Shown: positions 1 through 7,001, numbered from the stretch's first letter. The stretch is 20,727 bases of DNA from a bacterium (GCA_021780625.1 JAJXYI010000200.1:1-20727), one strand, 5' to 3'. Made by a program: numbers and translations. Notes: generated by a model not told the origin, from the letters alone.

Positions 1-11
1 TGCGCGTCGGG

Positions 12-40
12 GCGTGTGACGACACGCATCTTGATTTTTT
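12..40 (+). promoter_or_regulatory. Hairpin and U-run in the htpG leader
   Basis: A 6-bp stem (GCGTGT at 12-17, ACACGC at 22-27, loop GACG) is followed seven bases later by six T residues (35-40), and then by the purine-rich GGGGAGGAG (43-51). It could be a weak intrinsic terminator for an upstream gene outside the window, or a 5' UTR structure acting on htpG. The gap between stem and T-run is long for a terminator. Only the inverted repeat and the T-run are seen directly; the role is inferred. Confidence 0.3.
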
Positions 41-42
41 CC

Positions 43-58
43 GGGGAGGAGTATCATG
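43..58 (+). promoter_or_regulatory. Strong Shine-Dalgarno before an out-of-frame ATG
   Basis: GGGGAGGAG (43-51) lies four bases before ATG at 56-58, ideal spacing for initiation. That ATG is not in the htpG frame; its reading frame runs to 301 as an arginine- and serine-rich shadow sequence. The htpG start at 100 has no such signal. The site may be real but used differently, for example as ribosome landing or as an upstream ORF that lowers htpG translation. Confidence 0.45.
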
Positions 59-99
59 ACAGGTTCCAACCTTCGTTCACATCCAACACACCCTGACTT

Positions 100-1947
100 A
101 TGTCCACGCAGACTCCGCAAAAGTTCGAGTTCCAAGCCGAGATCAAGCAGTTGCTCGATATCGTCATCCACTCGCTCTACACGGAGAAGGAAATCTTCAT
201 CCGTGAGTTGGTGTCCAACGCCTCCGATTCCCTGGAGAAACTCCGGCATGTCCAGCTGGCCGAAAAGGACATTGCCGACGAGAACCTCGACCTCGAGGTG
301 AACATCACGACCGACGACAAGGCGAAGACGGTGACGATCCAGGATTTCGGCATCGGCATGACGCGTGCCGAGCTCGTCGAAAACCTAGGCACCATCGCGC
401 ATTCGGGCTCGAAAGCCTTCCTGAAGGCGCTCGGCGAGAACGGCGCCAAGAACGCCAATCTCATCGGCCAGTTCGGCGTCGGCTTCTATTCGGCGTTCAT
501 GGCGGCCAAGAGCGTGAAGGTCTATTCGCGTTCCTGGCGCAAGGACGAGCCGGGCCAGCTCTGGACGAGTGACGGCTCCGGCAGCTACGAGATCGAGGAG
601 GCGGAAGGACAGCGCCGCGGCTGCAAGATCGTGATCGAACTCAAGGACGAGTGCTCGGAATTTTCGCAGGACTGGCGCACCAAGGAGATCCTCGAGCGCT
701 ACAGTGCGTTCGTCGGATTCCCGATCAATCTCAACGGCAAACGCCTCAACACGGTCCAGGCGCTCTGGCTGCGGAACAAGAACGAGATCAAGGACGAGGA
801 GTACGTCGATTTCTACAAGTATCAGGCGCATGCCTCCGAGGAGCCGCGCAGCCGCCTCCATTTTTCGGCCGACGCCCCGCTGCAGATCAACGCGCTGCTC
901 TTTGTGCCGAAGGAGAACACCGAAAAGTTCGGCATGGCGCGCGCCGAGCCGTCCGTGGCGCTCTACTGCCGCAAGGTCCTGATCGAATCGCAGCCCAAGG
1001 ACCTGCTCCCCGAGTGGCTCCGCTTCCTCAAGGGCGTCGTCGACAGCGAGGATCTCCCGCTGCACATCTCCCGCGAGACGATGCAGGACAAGGCGCTGCT
1101 CGACAAACTGAACAAGGTCATCACAAAGCGCTTCCTGAAATTCCTCGAGGACGAGGCGAAGAACAAGCCCGAGGACTACGAGCAGTTTTTCCGCGAGTTC
1201 GGCGTCTATCTCAAGGAGGGAGCCGCGCTCGATTTCACCCACCGCGACACGATCGCCAAGCTGCTCCGCTTTGAGAGTTCCCTCACCGAGAAGGGCAAGC
1301 TCACGAGCCTCGCCGATTATGTCGGCCGCATGAAGGAAGGGCAGAAGGAGATTTATTACCTCGTAGGTCCCAGCCGCCAGGCAATCGAGAACGGCCCGTA
1401 CCTGGAGGGTTTCAAGGCCCGCAACCTCGAAGTGCTCTTCTGCACCGAGGCTGTGGACGAGTACGTGATGGGCCACGTGCGCGAATTCGACGGTAAGAAG
1501 CTGGCCGCAGCCGACCATGTCGACACCAAGCTCGACGATCTGCCGAAGCCGCCTGAGGAGACCGGACTGAGCAAGGACGAAACCAAGGCACTCGCAAAGT
1601 GGCTGAAGGAAATCCTGGGCGAGCGCGTGGCCGAGGTGAGCTCGAGCGAACGCCTGGTGGATTCCCCGGTGGTCGCCTTGAATGCCGACAAGTTCATGAC
1701 GCCCCAGATGCGTCGCGTGATGAAGGCGATGAACCGCGAGGGCGCGGACTCGCCGGTGCGCGTCAACCTGGAGATCAACCCTCGCCACGCCGTGGTGAAG
1801 CGCCTGGCCGCCACGCGCGACACGGCGCCTGAGAAGGCGAAGCTTGTTGCCGAACAGCTCCTCGACAACGCGCTGATGGCCGCCGGCCTGCTCGACGATC
1901 CCACAGCGATGGTCCAGCGCCTCAACAAGCTGCTCGAAAGCGTCTGA
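100..1947 (+). CDS. htpG: Chaperone HtpG (bacterial Hsp90)
   Basis: This encodes the ATP-dependent cytosolic Hsp90 chaperone, which works as a homodimer on folding clients. The product has 615 residues (E. coli HtpG has 624). The N-terminal GHKL ATPase domain shows Glu36 and Asn40 in RELVSNASD, the ATP-binding DFGIGMT at 82-88, LGTIAHSGS at 96-104 and IGQFGVGFYSAF at 122-133. The middle domain carries HISRETMQ, with the conserved catalytic-loop arginine. The C-terminal dimerisation region includes MTPQMRRVMKAM and ends LLDDPTAMVQRLNKLLES. ATG at 100 was chosen because an in-frame TGA lies at 94-96 and homology begins immediately (FEFQAEIKQLLDIVIHSLY). No Shine-Dalgarno precedes this start; the strong one at 43-51 fits an out-of-frame ATG. 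The gene converges on rimO across a repeat-bounded intergenic block. Confidence 0.98.
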   Translation: MSTQTPQKFEFQAEIKQLLDIVIHSLYTEKEIFIRELVSNASDSLEKLRHVQLAEKDIADENLDLEVNITTDDKAKTVTIQDFGIGMTRAELVENLGTIAHSGSKAFLKALGENGAKNANLIGQFGVGFYSAFMAAKSVKVYSRSWRKDEPGQLWTSDGSGSYEIEEAEGQRRGCKIVIELKDECSEFSQDWRTKEILERYSAFVGFPINLNGKRLNTVQALWLRNKNEIKDEEYVDFYKYQAHASEEPRSRLHFSADAPLQINALLFVPKENTEKFGMARAEPSVALYCRKVLIESQPKDLLPEWLRFLKGVVDSEDLPLHISRETMQDKALLDKLNKVITKRFLKFLEDEAKNKPEDYEQFFREFGVYLKEGAALDFTHRDTIAKLLRFESSLTEKGKLTSLADYVGRMKEGQKEIYYLVGPSRQAIENGPYLEGFKARNLEVLFCTEAVDEYVMGHVREFDGKKLAAADHVDTKLDDLPKPPEETGLSKDETKALAKWLKEILGERVAEVSSSERLVDSPVVALNADKFMTPQMRRVMKAMNREGADSPVRVNLEINPRHAVVKRLAATRDTAPEKAKLVAEQLLDNALMAAGLLDDPTAMVQRLNKLLESV

Positions 1948-1981
1948 TCAGGGAAGAAGAGAGGAGCGGGAAGCGGTAATG

Positions 1982-2011
1982 ATTCCAGCGCGCCGGTGGC
2001 GCTGGAATTTC
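1982..2011 (+). terminator. Hairpin after htpG, possible intrinsic terminator
   Basis: A perfect 10-bp stem, ATTCCAGCGC (1982-1991) with GCGCTGGAAT (1999-2008), has a 7-base loop and is followed by TTT. It begins 35 bases after the htpG stop. The short T-run makes it a weak intrinsic terminator. It also lies inside the repeat-bounded block, so it may belong to that element instead. Confidence 0.45.
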
Positions 2012-2129
2012 CGGTCGCGCGGCCTGCAGCGGCCCAGTCAACCGTGAGAACGGGGTCCTCGCACGCCACTCCCGCGAAGCTTGGCGGGTAATGCTGCGGA
2101 CACGCCATACGCGCATGGTCCGCGGTCCC

Positions 2130-2170
2130 GGCGGACGGCTCGGAGTCCGCCCTGCCGGCGAGCGGCGGAC
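2130..2170. repeat. Three alternating 7-mers able to form rival hairpins
   Basis: GGCGGAC (2130-2136), GTCCGCC (2145-2151) and GGCGGAC (2164-2170) follow each other. The middle copy can pair with either neighbour, giving two mutually exclusive stems with loops of 8 and 12 bases. It lies inside the inverted-repeat-bounded block between htpG and rimO. Confidence 0.5.
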
Positions 2171-2237
2171 TGCGACCGCTGCCGGTGTCCATTCTCGCTT
2201 CCCGCTCCTCGCTCCTCGCTTCTTCTCCCCTCCTATC

Positions 2238-3650
2238 TCACTGCGCCTGCTTGGCCTGGACCCACTCGGCGGGTTTGATGCCGGGGGGGAGGGAGAGCAG
2301 GTCGTAGTCGTGGTAGCCGGTGATCGGGACGTCTGCGAATTCGCCGACGGGCAGGGAGTCGGACACGTAGACGCGGCCGTCGATGTCGGGCGCGTCGGCC
2401 TGGCCCCGGGCGACGCCCTTCGACTCGACGAGCACGCGCAGGCGCGAGCCCACCCGAGCGGCGCTGTGCTCGCCGGCGATGCGCTTTTGCAGCGCCATGG
2501 TCTGGCGCCAGCGTTTCTCCTTTTCCTTGGCGGAAATCTGATCGTCCATCTTCGCCGCACGCGTGCCCTCCTCCTGGGAATAGCGGAACACGCCGAGTCG
2601 CTCGAATTTCGTCTCCTCGATGAACGCGCAGAGTTCGTCGACGTCGGCCTGGGTCTCGCCCGGGAAGCCGACGATGAAGGTGGTGCGCAGGGCGATGTCG
2701 GGGATGCCCGCGCGGATGCGGCGCACGAGGTCGCGGATATAGGCGCCGCTGGTCTCGCGCTGCATGATCTCGAGCATGCGGTCGCTGATGTGCTGCAGCG
2801 GCATGTCGACGTAGCGGGCGACCTTGTCGCATTCGGCGATGGTGGCGATGAGCTCGTCGCTCCAGTGGGCCGGGTGGGTATAGAGAAGGCGTATCCAGAA
2901 ATCACCTTCTATCGCCTGGAGTTCGCGCAGGAGGGTGGTGAGCGCATCGCCCCTGGAGGAGTCGACCTTGGCGCGGGGACCCGCGCGTTCCTCCCACTGA
3001 TCCATCCCGAAGAAGGTGGTGTCCTGGGAAATCAGGTTGAGCTCCTTCACGCCCTCCTTCACGAGCTGGCGGGCCTCCGCGACGACGCTTTGTACCGTGC
3101 GGCTGCGATGTCGGCCGCGGATCTGCGGAATGATGCAGAAGGTGCAGGGGTGGTTGCAGCCCTCGGCGATCTTGATGTAGGCAGTGTGCTTTGGCGTGAG
3201 CCGGAAGCGGGGCGTGTCGTAATCCGGGATGTAGGTGGAGCGGGGAGTGACGAAGGATTCGGGGGCGTCGGCCTTGCCGCGCTCCCTGGCGAAGATCGCC
3301 TCGATGATGGGGGCAACCTGGGTGACCTGGTCGAGTCCGATGAAGGCGTCGACTTCGGGAAGGGCGTCCGGAAGCTCCTTGGAGAAGCGCTGCGACATGC
3401 AGCCCGCGACGATCAGCTTCTGCTCCTTGCGGCGCTTCCTCATGCCGCGGTGCTGATTCACCTCGAGGATGCTCTGGATCGATTCCTCCTTGGAGGCCTC
3501 GATGAACGAGCAGGTGTTCACGATGACCACGTCGGCCGTTTCGGCCTCTGGCACGACCTGCATGCCGGCCTTGTGGAGATGGCCGACCATGATCTCGCTA
3601 TCGACGAGATTCTTGGCGCAACCGAGGGAGATGAGACTGACTTTGATCAT
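2238..3650 (-). CDS. rimO: Ribosomal protein S12 methylthiotransferase RimO
   Basis: This radical-SAM enzyme adds a methylthio group to the conserved aspartate of ribosomal protein S12. The product has 470 residues. The N-terminal UPF0004 domain has cluster cysteines Cys11 (SLGCAKNLVDSE), Cys47 (VNTCSFI) and Cys84 (VAGCMSQR). The radical-SAM CxxxCxxC motif is at Cys165, Cys169 and Cys172 in EGCNHPCTFCIIPQIRGRHRSR; CIIPxxRG favours RimO over MiaB. A TRAM domain follows near the C terminus (GSRLRVLVESKG to PITGYHDYDLLSLP). ATG at 3650 is preferred because homology starts there. A TTG at 3731 would add 27 unrelated residues and would begin inside the upstream terminator. No Shine-Dalgarno is visible. 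It lies downstream of a separately terminated small gene on the same strand. Confidence 0.95.
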   Translation of the reverse strand: MIKVSLISLGCAKNLVDSEIMVGHLHKAGMQVVPEAETADVVIVNTCSFIEASKEESIQSILEVNQHRGMRKRRKEQKLIVAGCMSQRFSKELPDALPEVDAFIGLDQVTQVAPIIEAIFARERGKADAPESFVTPRSTYIPDYDTPRFRLTPKHTAYIKIAEGCNHPCTFCIIPQIRGRHRSRTVQSVVAEARQLVKEGVKELNLISQDTTFFGMDQWEERAGPRAKVDSSRGDALTTLLRELQAIEGDFWIRLLYTHPAHWSDELIATIAECDKVARYVDMPLQHISDRMLEIMQRETSGAYIRDLVRRIRAGIPDIALRTTFIVGFPGETQADVDELCAFIEETKFERLGVFRYSQEEGTRAAKMDDQISAKEKEKRWRQTMALQKRIAGEHSAARVGSRLRVLVESKGVARGQADAPDIDGRVYVSDSLPVGEFADVPITGYHDYDLLSLPPGIKPAEWVQAKQAQ

Positions 3651-3686
3651 GCTGAGAGGATGGGACGGTAGAGGAGCCTCCGCCGT

Positions 3687-3714
3687 GGTGCAAACGCCCG
3701 CGCAGGATTGCACC
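3687..3714. promoter_or_regulatory. Inverted repeat upstream of rimO
   Basis: GGTGCAA (3687-3693) and TTGCACC (3708-3714) are a perfect 7-bp inverted repeat with a 14-base spacer. Their centres are 21 bp apart, two DNA turns, and they lie 37 bases before the rimO ATG. It may be an operator for a dimeric regulator or a 5' UTR hairpin. The regulator is unknown. Confidence 0.35.
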
Positions 3715-3728
3715 GGGAAATGCGTCGA

Positions 3729-3758
3729 CAAAAAAACCGCGGCTCGCGCCGCGGTTTT
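3729..3758 (-). terminator. Intrinsic terminator of the lysine-rich small gene
   Basis: On the minus strand, CCGCGGC, loop GCGA and GCCGCGG (3737-3754) are followed by seven T residues (3730-3736). The A/T flanks can extend the stem to about 11 bp. It starts eight bases after the stop codon of the small gene at 3767-3865. This is the clearest terminator in the window and separates that gene from rimO. Read from the plus strand it has four T residues, so it may be partly bidirectional. Confidence 0.9.
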
Positions 3759-3766
3759 GGGGGAAG

Positions 3767-3865
3767 TTATTTCTTCGCTTTTGACTTGGTCGCCTTTTTA
3801 GCCGGGGCCTTTTTGGCCTTCTTCGGTGCGACCTTCTTTGTGACTTTCTTGGTTTGTTTGCTCAT
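3767..3865 (-). CDS. 32-residue lysine-rich basic protein (histone H1-like tail)
   Basis: The product is a 32-residue protein with 15 lysines, begins MSKQTKKVTKKVAPKK and continues with KAPAKKATKSKAKK. It is made almost wholly of Lys, Ala, Thr, Val, Pro and Ser. This composition resembles the C-terminal tails of bacterial histone H1-like proteins and extended HU proteins, so nucleic-acid binding is a reasonable inference, but no folded domain is present. Reality as a gene is supported by a clean ATG-to-TAA frame, mixed AAA/AAG lysine codons and a strong terminator directly after the stop. The gap of 106 bp from yggS leaves room for its own promoter; an AGTCAA (3915-3920, TTGACT on the coding strand) is a possible -35 element, with no convincing -10. 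No Shine-Dalgarno is visible. It could instead bind ribosomal RNA. Confidence 0.8.
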   Translation of the reverse strand: MSKQTKKVTKKVAPKKAKKAPAKKATKSKAKK

Positions 3866-3971
3866 AGTGGTTGAGTTTTGGGAACGTGCTAAGATCGACC
3901 GAGATGCACGTGATAGTCAAGAGCGGGGGACAATTCTGCGAAAAAAAATTCTACGCATCGAATCGAGCGGT

Positions 3972-4694
3972 TCAGGCGATTCGGGCCCGCGAACCGAAAA
4001 GCGCGGTGCCGATTCGCACCTGCGTGCTGCCCTCGGCGACCGCGTCGCCGAGGTCACCGCTCATGCCCATCGACAACGTCGCGAGGGGCAGTCCCGACGC
4101 GGCGGCGAGGCGGTCGCGCAGCTCGCGAAGGGCCGCGAAGGCGCGCCGTGCGCAGAGAGGATCACCCGAGAGCGGGGCGATTGTCATCAAACCGTCGATA
4201 CGCAGCGAGGGCAGCGCGAGCGCCCGGTCGAGCAGCGCCGGCGCGTCCTCGAGCTCGGCTCCGAACTTGGCGGGATCGCGGCCCGCGTTGACCTGTAACA
4301 AAACGGGCAATACGCGTCCGGCCTCCGCCGCGGCCCGCGCGAGATGGTCCAGGAGCTTCGGCCCGTCGACGCTTTGGATGCGGTCGAAATGGGCCGCGGC
4401 GAGTTTTGCCTTGTTGGACTGCAGGTGTCCGATCAGCTCCCACGCGAGCGCCGGCGCATTCGATGCCTGGCGTTTCGCCACGCCTTCCTGCACGCGATTT
4501 TCGCCGACGGCCCGCAGACCGAGGCGCGCCGCGTACTCGGCTGCGGCGGGCGGATGGTTCTTTGTGACCGCCAGCAGCTCGACCTCCGCAGGTTTTCTCC
4601 CGCTTCGCCCGCACGCTTCGGCTATCTCCGCCAGCACGACTTCCGCCCGCTGCCTGAACGCTTCATAGCTGAGAAACTCCTCCGGTTGATCCAT
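3972..4694 (-). CDS. yggS: PLP homeostasis protein, YggS/PLPBP family
   Basis: This encodes the conserved cytosolic pyridoxal-5'-phosphate-binding protein that buffers vitamin B6 and affects amino-acid pools; no catalytic activity is established for the family. The 240-residue product has a single alanine-racemase-like TIM-barrel domain. The PLP lysine is Lys45 in LLAVTKNHP. Further family blocks are GENRVQE, WELIGHLQSNK, SVDG, LLQVNAG, GLMTIAP and the phosphate-binding LSMGMSGDLGDAVAEGSTQVRIGTALFG split over the C terminus. ATG at 4694 gives the usual family length; no Shine-Dalgarno is visible. The gene is divergent from the LysR-type regulator and upstream of the lysine-rich small gene on the same strand. 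Confidence 0.94.
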   Translation of the reverse strand: MDQPEEFLSYEAFRQRAEVVLAEIAEACGRSGRKPAEVELLAVTKNHPPAAAEYAARLGLRAVGENRVQEGVAKRQASNAPALAWELIGHLQSNKAKLAAAHFDRIQSVDGPKLLDHLARAAAEAGRVLPVLLQVNAGRDPAKFGAELEDAPALLDRALALPSLRIDGLMTIAPLSGDPLCARRAFAALRELRDRLAAASGLPLATLSMGMSGDLGDAVAEGSTQVRIGTALFGSRARIA

Positions 4695-4799
4695 GGCGCA
4701 GGGATGAGTTAAGGTCGGAAAGACGGCAAGAGGGCAGGGCTTGGAGGAAGGACCACAGGTTATCAGATTAATTTAACGCAAGCAGAACACGGTCCGATA

Positions 4800-4831
4800 T
4801 TTCGGGAGCCTTATACTGCAGAAGGCCGAAA
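4800..4831. promoter_or_regulatory. Imperfect inverted repeat between yggS and the LysR-type gene
   Basis: TTTCGG-gag-CCTT (4800-4812) is complementary to AAGGCCGAAA (4822-4831), leaving a 3-base bulge and a 9-base loop. It lies 77 bases before the LysR-type start, in an AT-rich patch (about 4757-4907) that contrasts with the GC-rich surroundings. LysR-type proteins often bind such imperfect dyads in divergent promoter regions, so an autoregulatory operator is possible. That role is inferred from position only. Confidence 0.3.
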
Positions 4832-4907
4832 AGAGCGTAGAAAAAATACTTAAGGGTTTACCTTCGGATAAGAACATTTCATTCTATGCTTCTAATCAAG
4901 TTTCGTC

Positions 4908-5861
4908 ATGCAGATTGAGAATTTTAAGATATTCGCCGACTTGGTCGAGACGAAGAGTTTCTCGAAGGCGGCTAAACTCAACAATATCACGCAGTCTGCG
5001 GTCAGCCAGCAGGCGCGTGCGATGGAGCGCCATTTCAAGACCCTGCTCATCGACCGTAGCCAAAAGCAGTTTCAACTGACTCGGGAAGGGATGCGCGTCT
5101 ATGAGTCAGCCAAGGAGTTGCTCCATGCCTATGACAAGCTCCTGAGTGAACTACAGGAGATGAAAAAGGTGATCAGCGGCACGATTCGGATCTCGACGAT
5201 CTACTCGATCGGGCTTCATGAGCTGCCGCCGTACATCAAGCGGTTCCTCCACGATTACCCTTCCGTCAATGTCCGCGTGGAATATCGCAGGTCGAATCTG
5301 GTGTATGAGGATATCCTGCACAATTCGGTCGATTTCGGCCTCGTCGCCTTTCCGGCCAAGATCCGCCAGATCGAGGTGTTGCCTTTCCGCAACGATCGCC
5401 TGGTTCTGATCACTCATCCGGCGCACGTGCTCTCGAAGCGTACCGAGATTGAGATGAAGGATTTGCAGGGGCACAAATTCATCGGATTTGACCCGGACAT
5501 CCCGACACGCAAGGCGATCGATCATATCTTCCGCGAGAACAAGCTGGATATCGAACCGGTGATGGAGTTCGACAATATCGAGACGGTGAAACGTGCGGTC
5601 GAGATCGACCACGGCATCGCGATCGTCCCGCAGGCGACCGTGATCCAAGAGGGCAGGCAGAACACGCTTTCGATCGTGCAGATCAAGGGCAAGGAGTTTA
5701 CCCGCCCGCTGGCCATCCTGCATCGCAAGGGCCGCGTCCTCACGCCGGCGATGAAAAAGTTCATCGAGACGCTTGGACTCGAGATCAGCGTCGGGAATGG
5801 CTCCCAGCCTCCGGCCGAGATTCCGAAGGCGCTTGGGGTGGTCGAACCGACGTCCGAGTAA
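4908..5861 (+). CDS. LysR-type transcriptional regulator
   Basis: A 317-residue LysR-family DNA-binding regulator. Residues 1-60 form the winged helix-turn-helix (FSKAAKLNNITQSAVSQQ, then the FKTLLIDRS wing and LTREG). Residues about 90-300 form the periplasmic-binding-protein-like effector domain, starting ISGTIRISTIYSIGLHEL and including EYRRSNLVYEDI, DFGLVAFP, FIGFDPDIPTRKAIDHIF and HGIAIVPQATV. The effector and targets cannot be told from sequence. The start at 4908 gives the normal N terminus (MQIENFKIFADLVET), and no Shine-Dalgarno precedes it. The upstream region and first codons are AT-richer than the rest of the window. It is divergent from yggS and convergent with the phosphatase-like gene, so neither is an obvious operon partner. 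Confidence 0.93.
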   Translation: MQIENFKIFADLVETKSFSKAAKLNNITQSAVSQQARAMERHFKTLLIDRSQKQFQLTREGMRVYESAKELLHAYDKLLSELQEMKKVISGTIRISTIYSIGLHELPPYIKRFLHDYPSVNVRVEYRRSNLVYEDILHNSVDFGLVAFPAKIRQIEVLPFRNDRLVLITHPAHVLSKRTEIEMKDLQGHKFIGFDPDIPTRKAIDHIFRENKLDIEPVMEFDNIETVKRAVEIDHGIAIVPQATVIQEGRQNTLSIVQIKGKEFTRPLAILHRKGRVLTPAMKKFIETLGLEISVGNGSQPPAEIPKALGVVEPTSE

Positions 5862-5881
5862 GTCCGGACGCCCGCGTAGCT

Positions 5882-5911
5882 CGGGTCCCGGGACGGGAGT
5901 TCCGGGACTCG
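5882..5911. terminator. Hairpin between convergent LysR and phosphatase genes
   Basis: GTCCCGG (5885-5891) pairs with CCGGGAC (5902-5908), and the stem extends by a G-T wobble and further pairs at its base. It lies 24 bases after the LysR-type stop and about 50 bases beyond the stop of the gene on the other strand. It is well placed to be a shared terminator, but no T-run follows on either strand. Confidence 0.35.
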
Positions 5912-5957
5912 GTGTATTCGGCCCCGGTCCACAAGGGCGGCCGCGCCGCGGCGCAGG

Positions 5958-7001
5958 TCATTTTCCGCGTTTCGCCTTGGGACGCATGGACGTCCCGGGG
6001 AAAAATCTCCGGCAGAGTCGGATCACGGAGGGCCGCGCCAGCCGGGCAAGGGAGGGGTTGGCGTATCCGACCCAGCTTACAGCATAAGTGGTGTCGAGTG
6101 GAGCGTCCAAGGGGCGTCCGTTCGGCTGCTCAATCACGCCTCCGGCGGCCTCGAGGAGGAGGGCCGTGCAGAGATCATAGGGATGGCAGACCAGTTCGCT
6201 TGGAAGGCCCAGTGCGGCAAAGGCGAGCGGCCTGAGGTCGGCCACGAAACGGTCGTGTCCGGCGATCAGCTCGTAGAGCTGTCCTCCCGTACTGATATAC
6301 TGGTCGTCGAAGATGAGGGGCGAATGGCCGCGGGGCGCGACTTTCAGCTGCTGCCAAAGCGCCTCCTCCCAACGGGCGAGCAGCGTTTTGCCGGCGGGAA
6401 AAAATTTGGCGACACTGGCAAAGCCGTGCGTGAAATCCCCCGCGGGCGACGGGTGGAGGGTCAGGCGTCGACTGCGCCGCGTGCGCAAGTCGAAGGCTGA
6501 GGCATGGAGCGGGCCGCCGCGCACCGCACTGATCTGGTCGGAGCGCTCCTGCTTGGAGGTGGGCAGCTCGGTCATGGCCGCGACGAAGATATCGCCCAGG
6601 CGCGGCTGTGCTCCGCGCGTGGGTGCGATCCCCGCGAGGATCCAACCGCTGCGCTTGTCGTACATCAGGTTCCGGGTGCCGTCGATCGGGTCGATGATGC
6701 ACGTGAAGAGGGTTTTGACCGGGGCCATGCCGCGGGGAAAGGTCACGGGGGCGGCGCGCTCGTCGAGGCCCTCCATGACCAGACAGACGGAAATGGCGCG
6801 TGGCCAATGCCGTTCAAACCAGGCGAGGATGGCTTCTTCGCTCACACGATCGATCGCGTAGATGGTGTCCGCAGCGGTCACGGCTGCGACACGGGTAAGG
6901 GTGAGCCCCTGGCGCGCGCGGGCGGAGAGGACGGTATCACGGATGTGCGCCTGGAGATCGCAGAGCAGACGCCTGAGCGAATCGAGCTGGCGGGGGGACA
7001 T
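5958..7001 (-). CDS. Inositol monophosphatase-like protein
   Basis: This is a member of the Mg-dependent inositol monophosphatase/FBPase fold family; substrate not known. The product has 347 residues, longer than the usual 260-270. The metal-binding motif is Asp104 and Asp107 in IIDPIDGTRNLMYDKRSGW. The second family motif appears as YDLCTALLLEAAGGVIEQ with NGRPLDAP. The usual upstream GEE metal ligand is replaced by EGLDE (77-81), so activity is not certain. A basic tail (RPKAKRGK) ends the protein. ATG at 7001 was chosen because the helical N terminus (LDSLRRLLCDLQAH) starts there. An open frame continues to an ATG at 7136, but the extra 45 residues are proline-rich, unlike the family, and would overlap the pseudopilin promoter region. 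It is divergent from the gspG operon. Confidence 0.85.
   Translation of the reverse strand: MSPRQLDSLRRLLCDLQAHIRDTVLSARARQGLTLTRVAAVTAADTIYAIDRVSEEAILAWFERHWPRAISVCLVMEGLDERAAPVTFPRGMAPVKTLFTCIIDPIDGTRNLMYDKRSGWILAGIAPTRGAQPRLGDIFVAAMTELPTSKQERSDQISAVRGGPLHASAFDLRTRRSRRLTLHPSPAGDFTHGFASVAKFFPAGKTLLARWEEALWQQLKVAPRGHSPLIFDDQYISTGGQLYELIAGHDRFVADLRPLAFAALGLPSELVCHPYDLCTALLLEAAGGVIEQPNGRPLDAPLDTTYAVSWVGYANPSLARLARPSVIRLCRRFFPGTSMRPKAKRGK

Larger units (their letters stand above)
1951..2233. repeat. MITE-like intergenic block with imperfect terminal inverted repeats
   Basis: Nearly the whole gap between the htpG and rimO stop codons is bounded by an inverted repeat. The left arm (about 1951-1981) contains GAGGAGCGGGAAGCG at 1961-1975, and its exact reverse complement lies at 2196-2210. 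The outer parts also match: GAAGAAG at 1953-1959 against CTTCTTC at 2219-2225. The right arm holds an extra tandem copy of a 7-base unit (CGAGGAG read on the minus strand). Inside are further hairpins at 1982-2008 and 2071-2088 and three alternating 7-mers at 2130-2170. No coding sequence is supportable. The MITE-like label is inferred from structure; no target-site duplication is obvious. Confidence 0.5.

Noticed and set aside
56..301. An 81-residue frame with a strong Shine-Dalgarno
   Set aside because: The product is an Arg/Ser/Pro-rich shadow of htpG without family features. The start signal is reported as a regulatory oddity, but a functional protein is not supported.
385..1788. A 467-residue open frame on minus
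   Set aside because: It is antisense to htpG, which has full family motifs. Its composition is that of a GC-rich shadow frame, with no domain visible.
2091..3671. A 526-residue open frame on plus
   Set aside because: It lies antisense to rimO. It is Gly-, Asp- and Val-rich without domain features, typical of an antisense shadow in GC-rich DNA.
3651..3731. N-terminal extension of rimO from a TTG
   Set aside because: The extra 27 residues have no homology pattern, and the TTG lies within the T-run of the upstream terminator.
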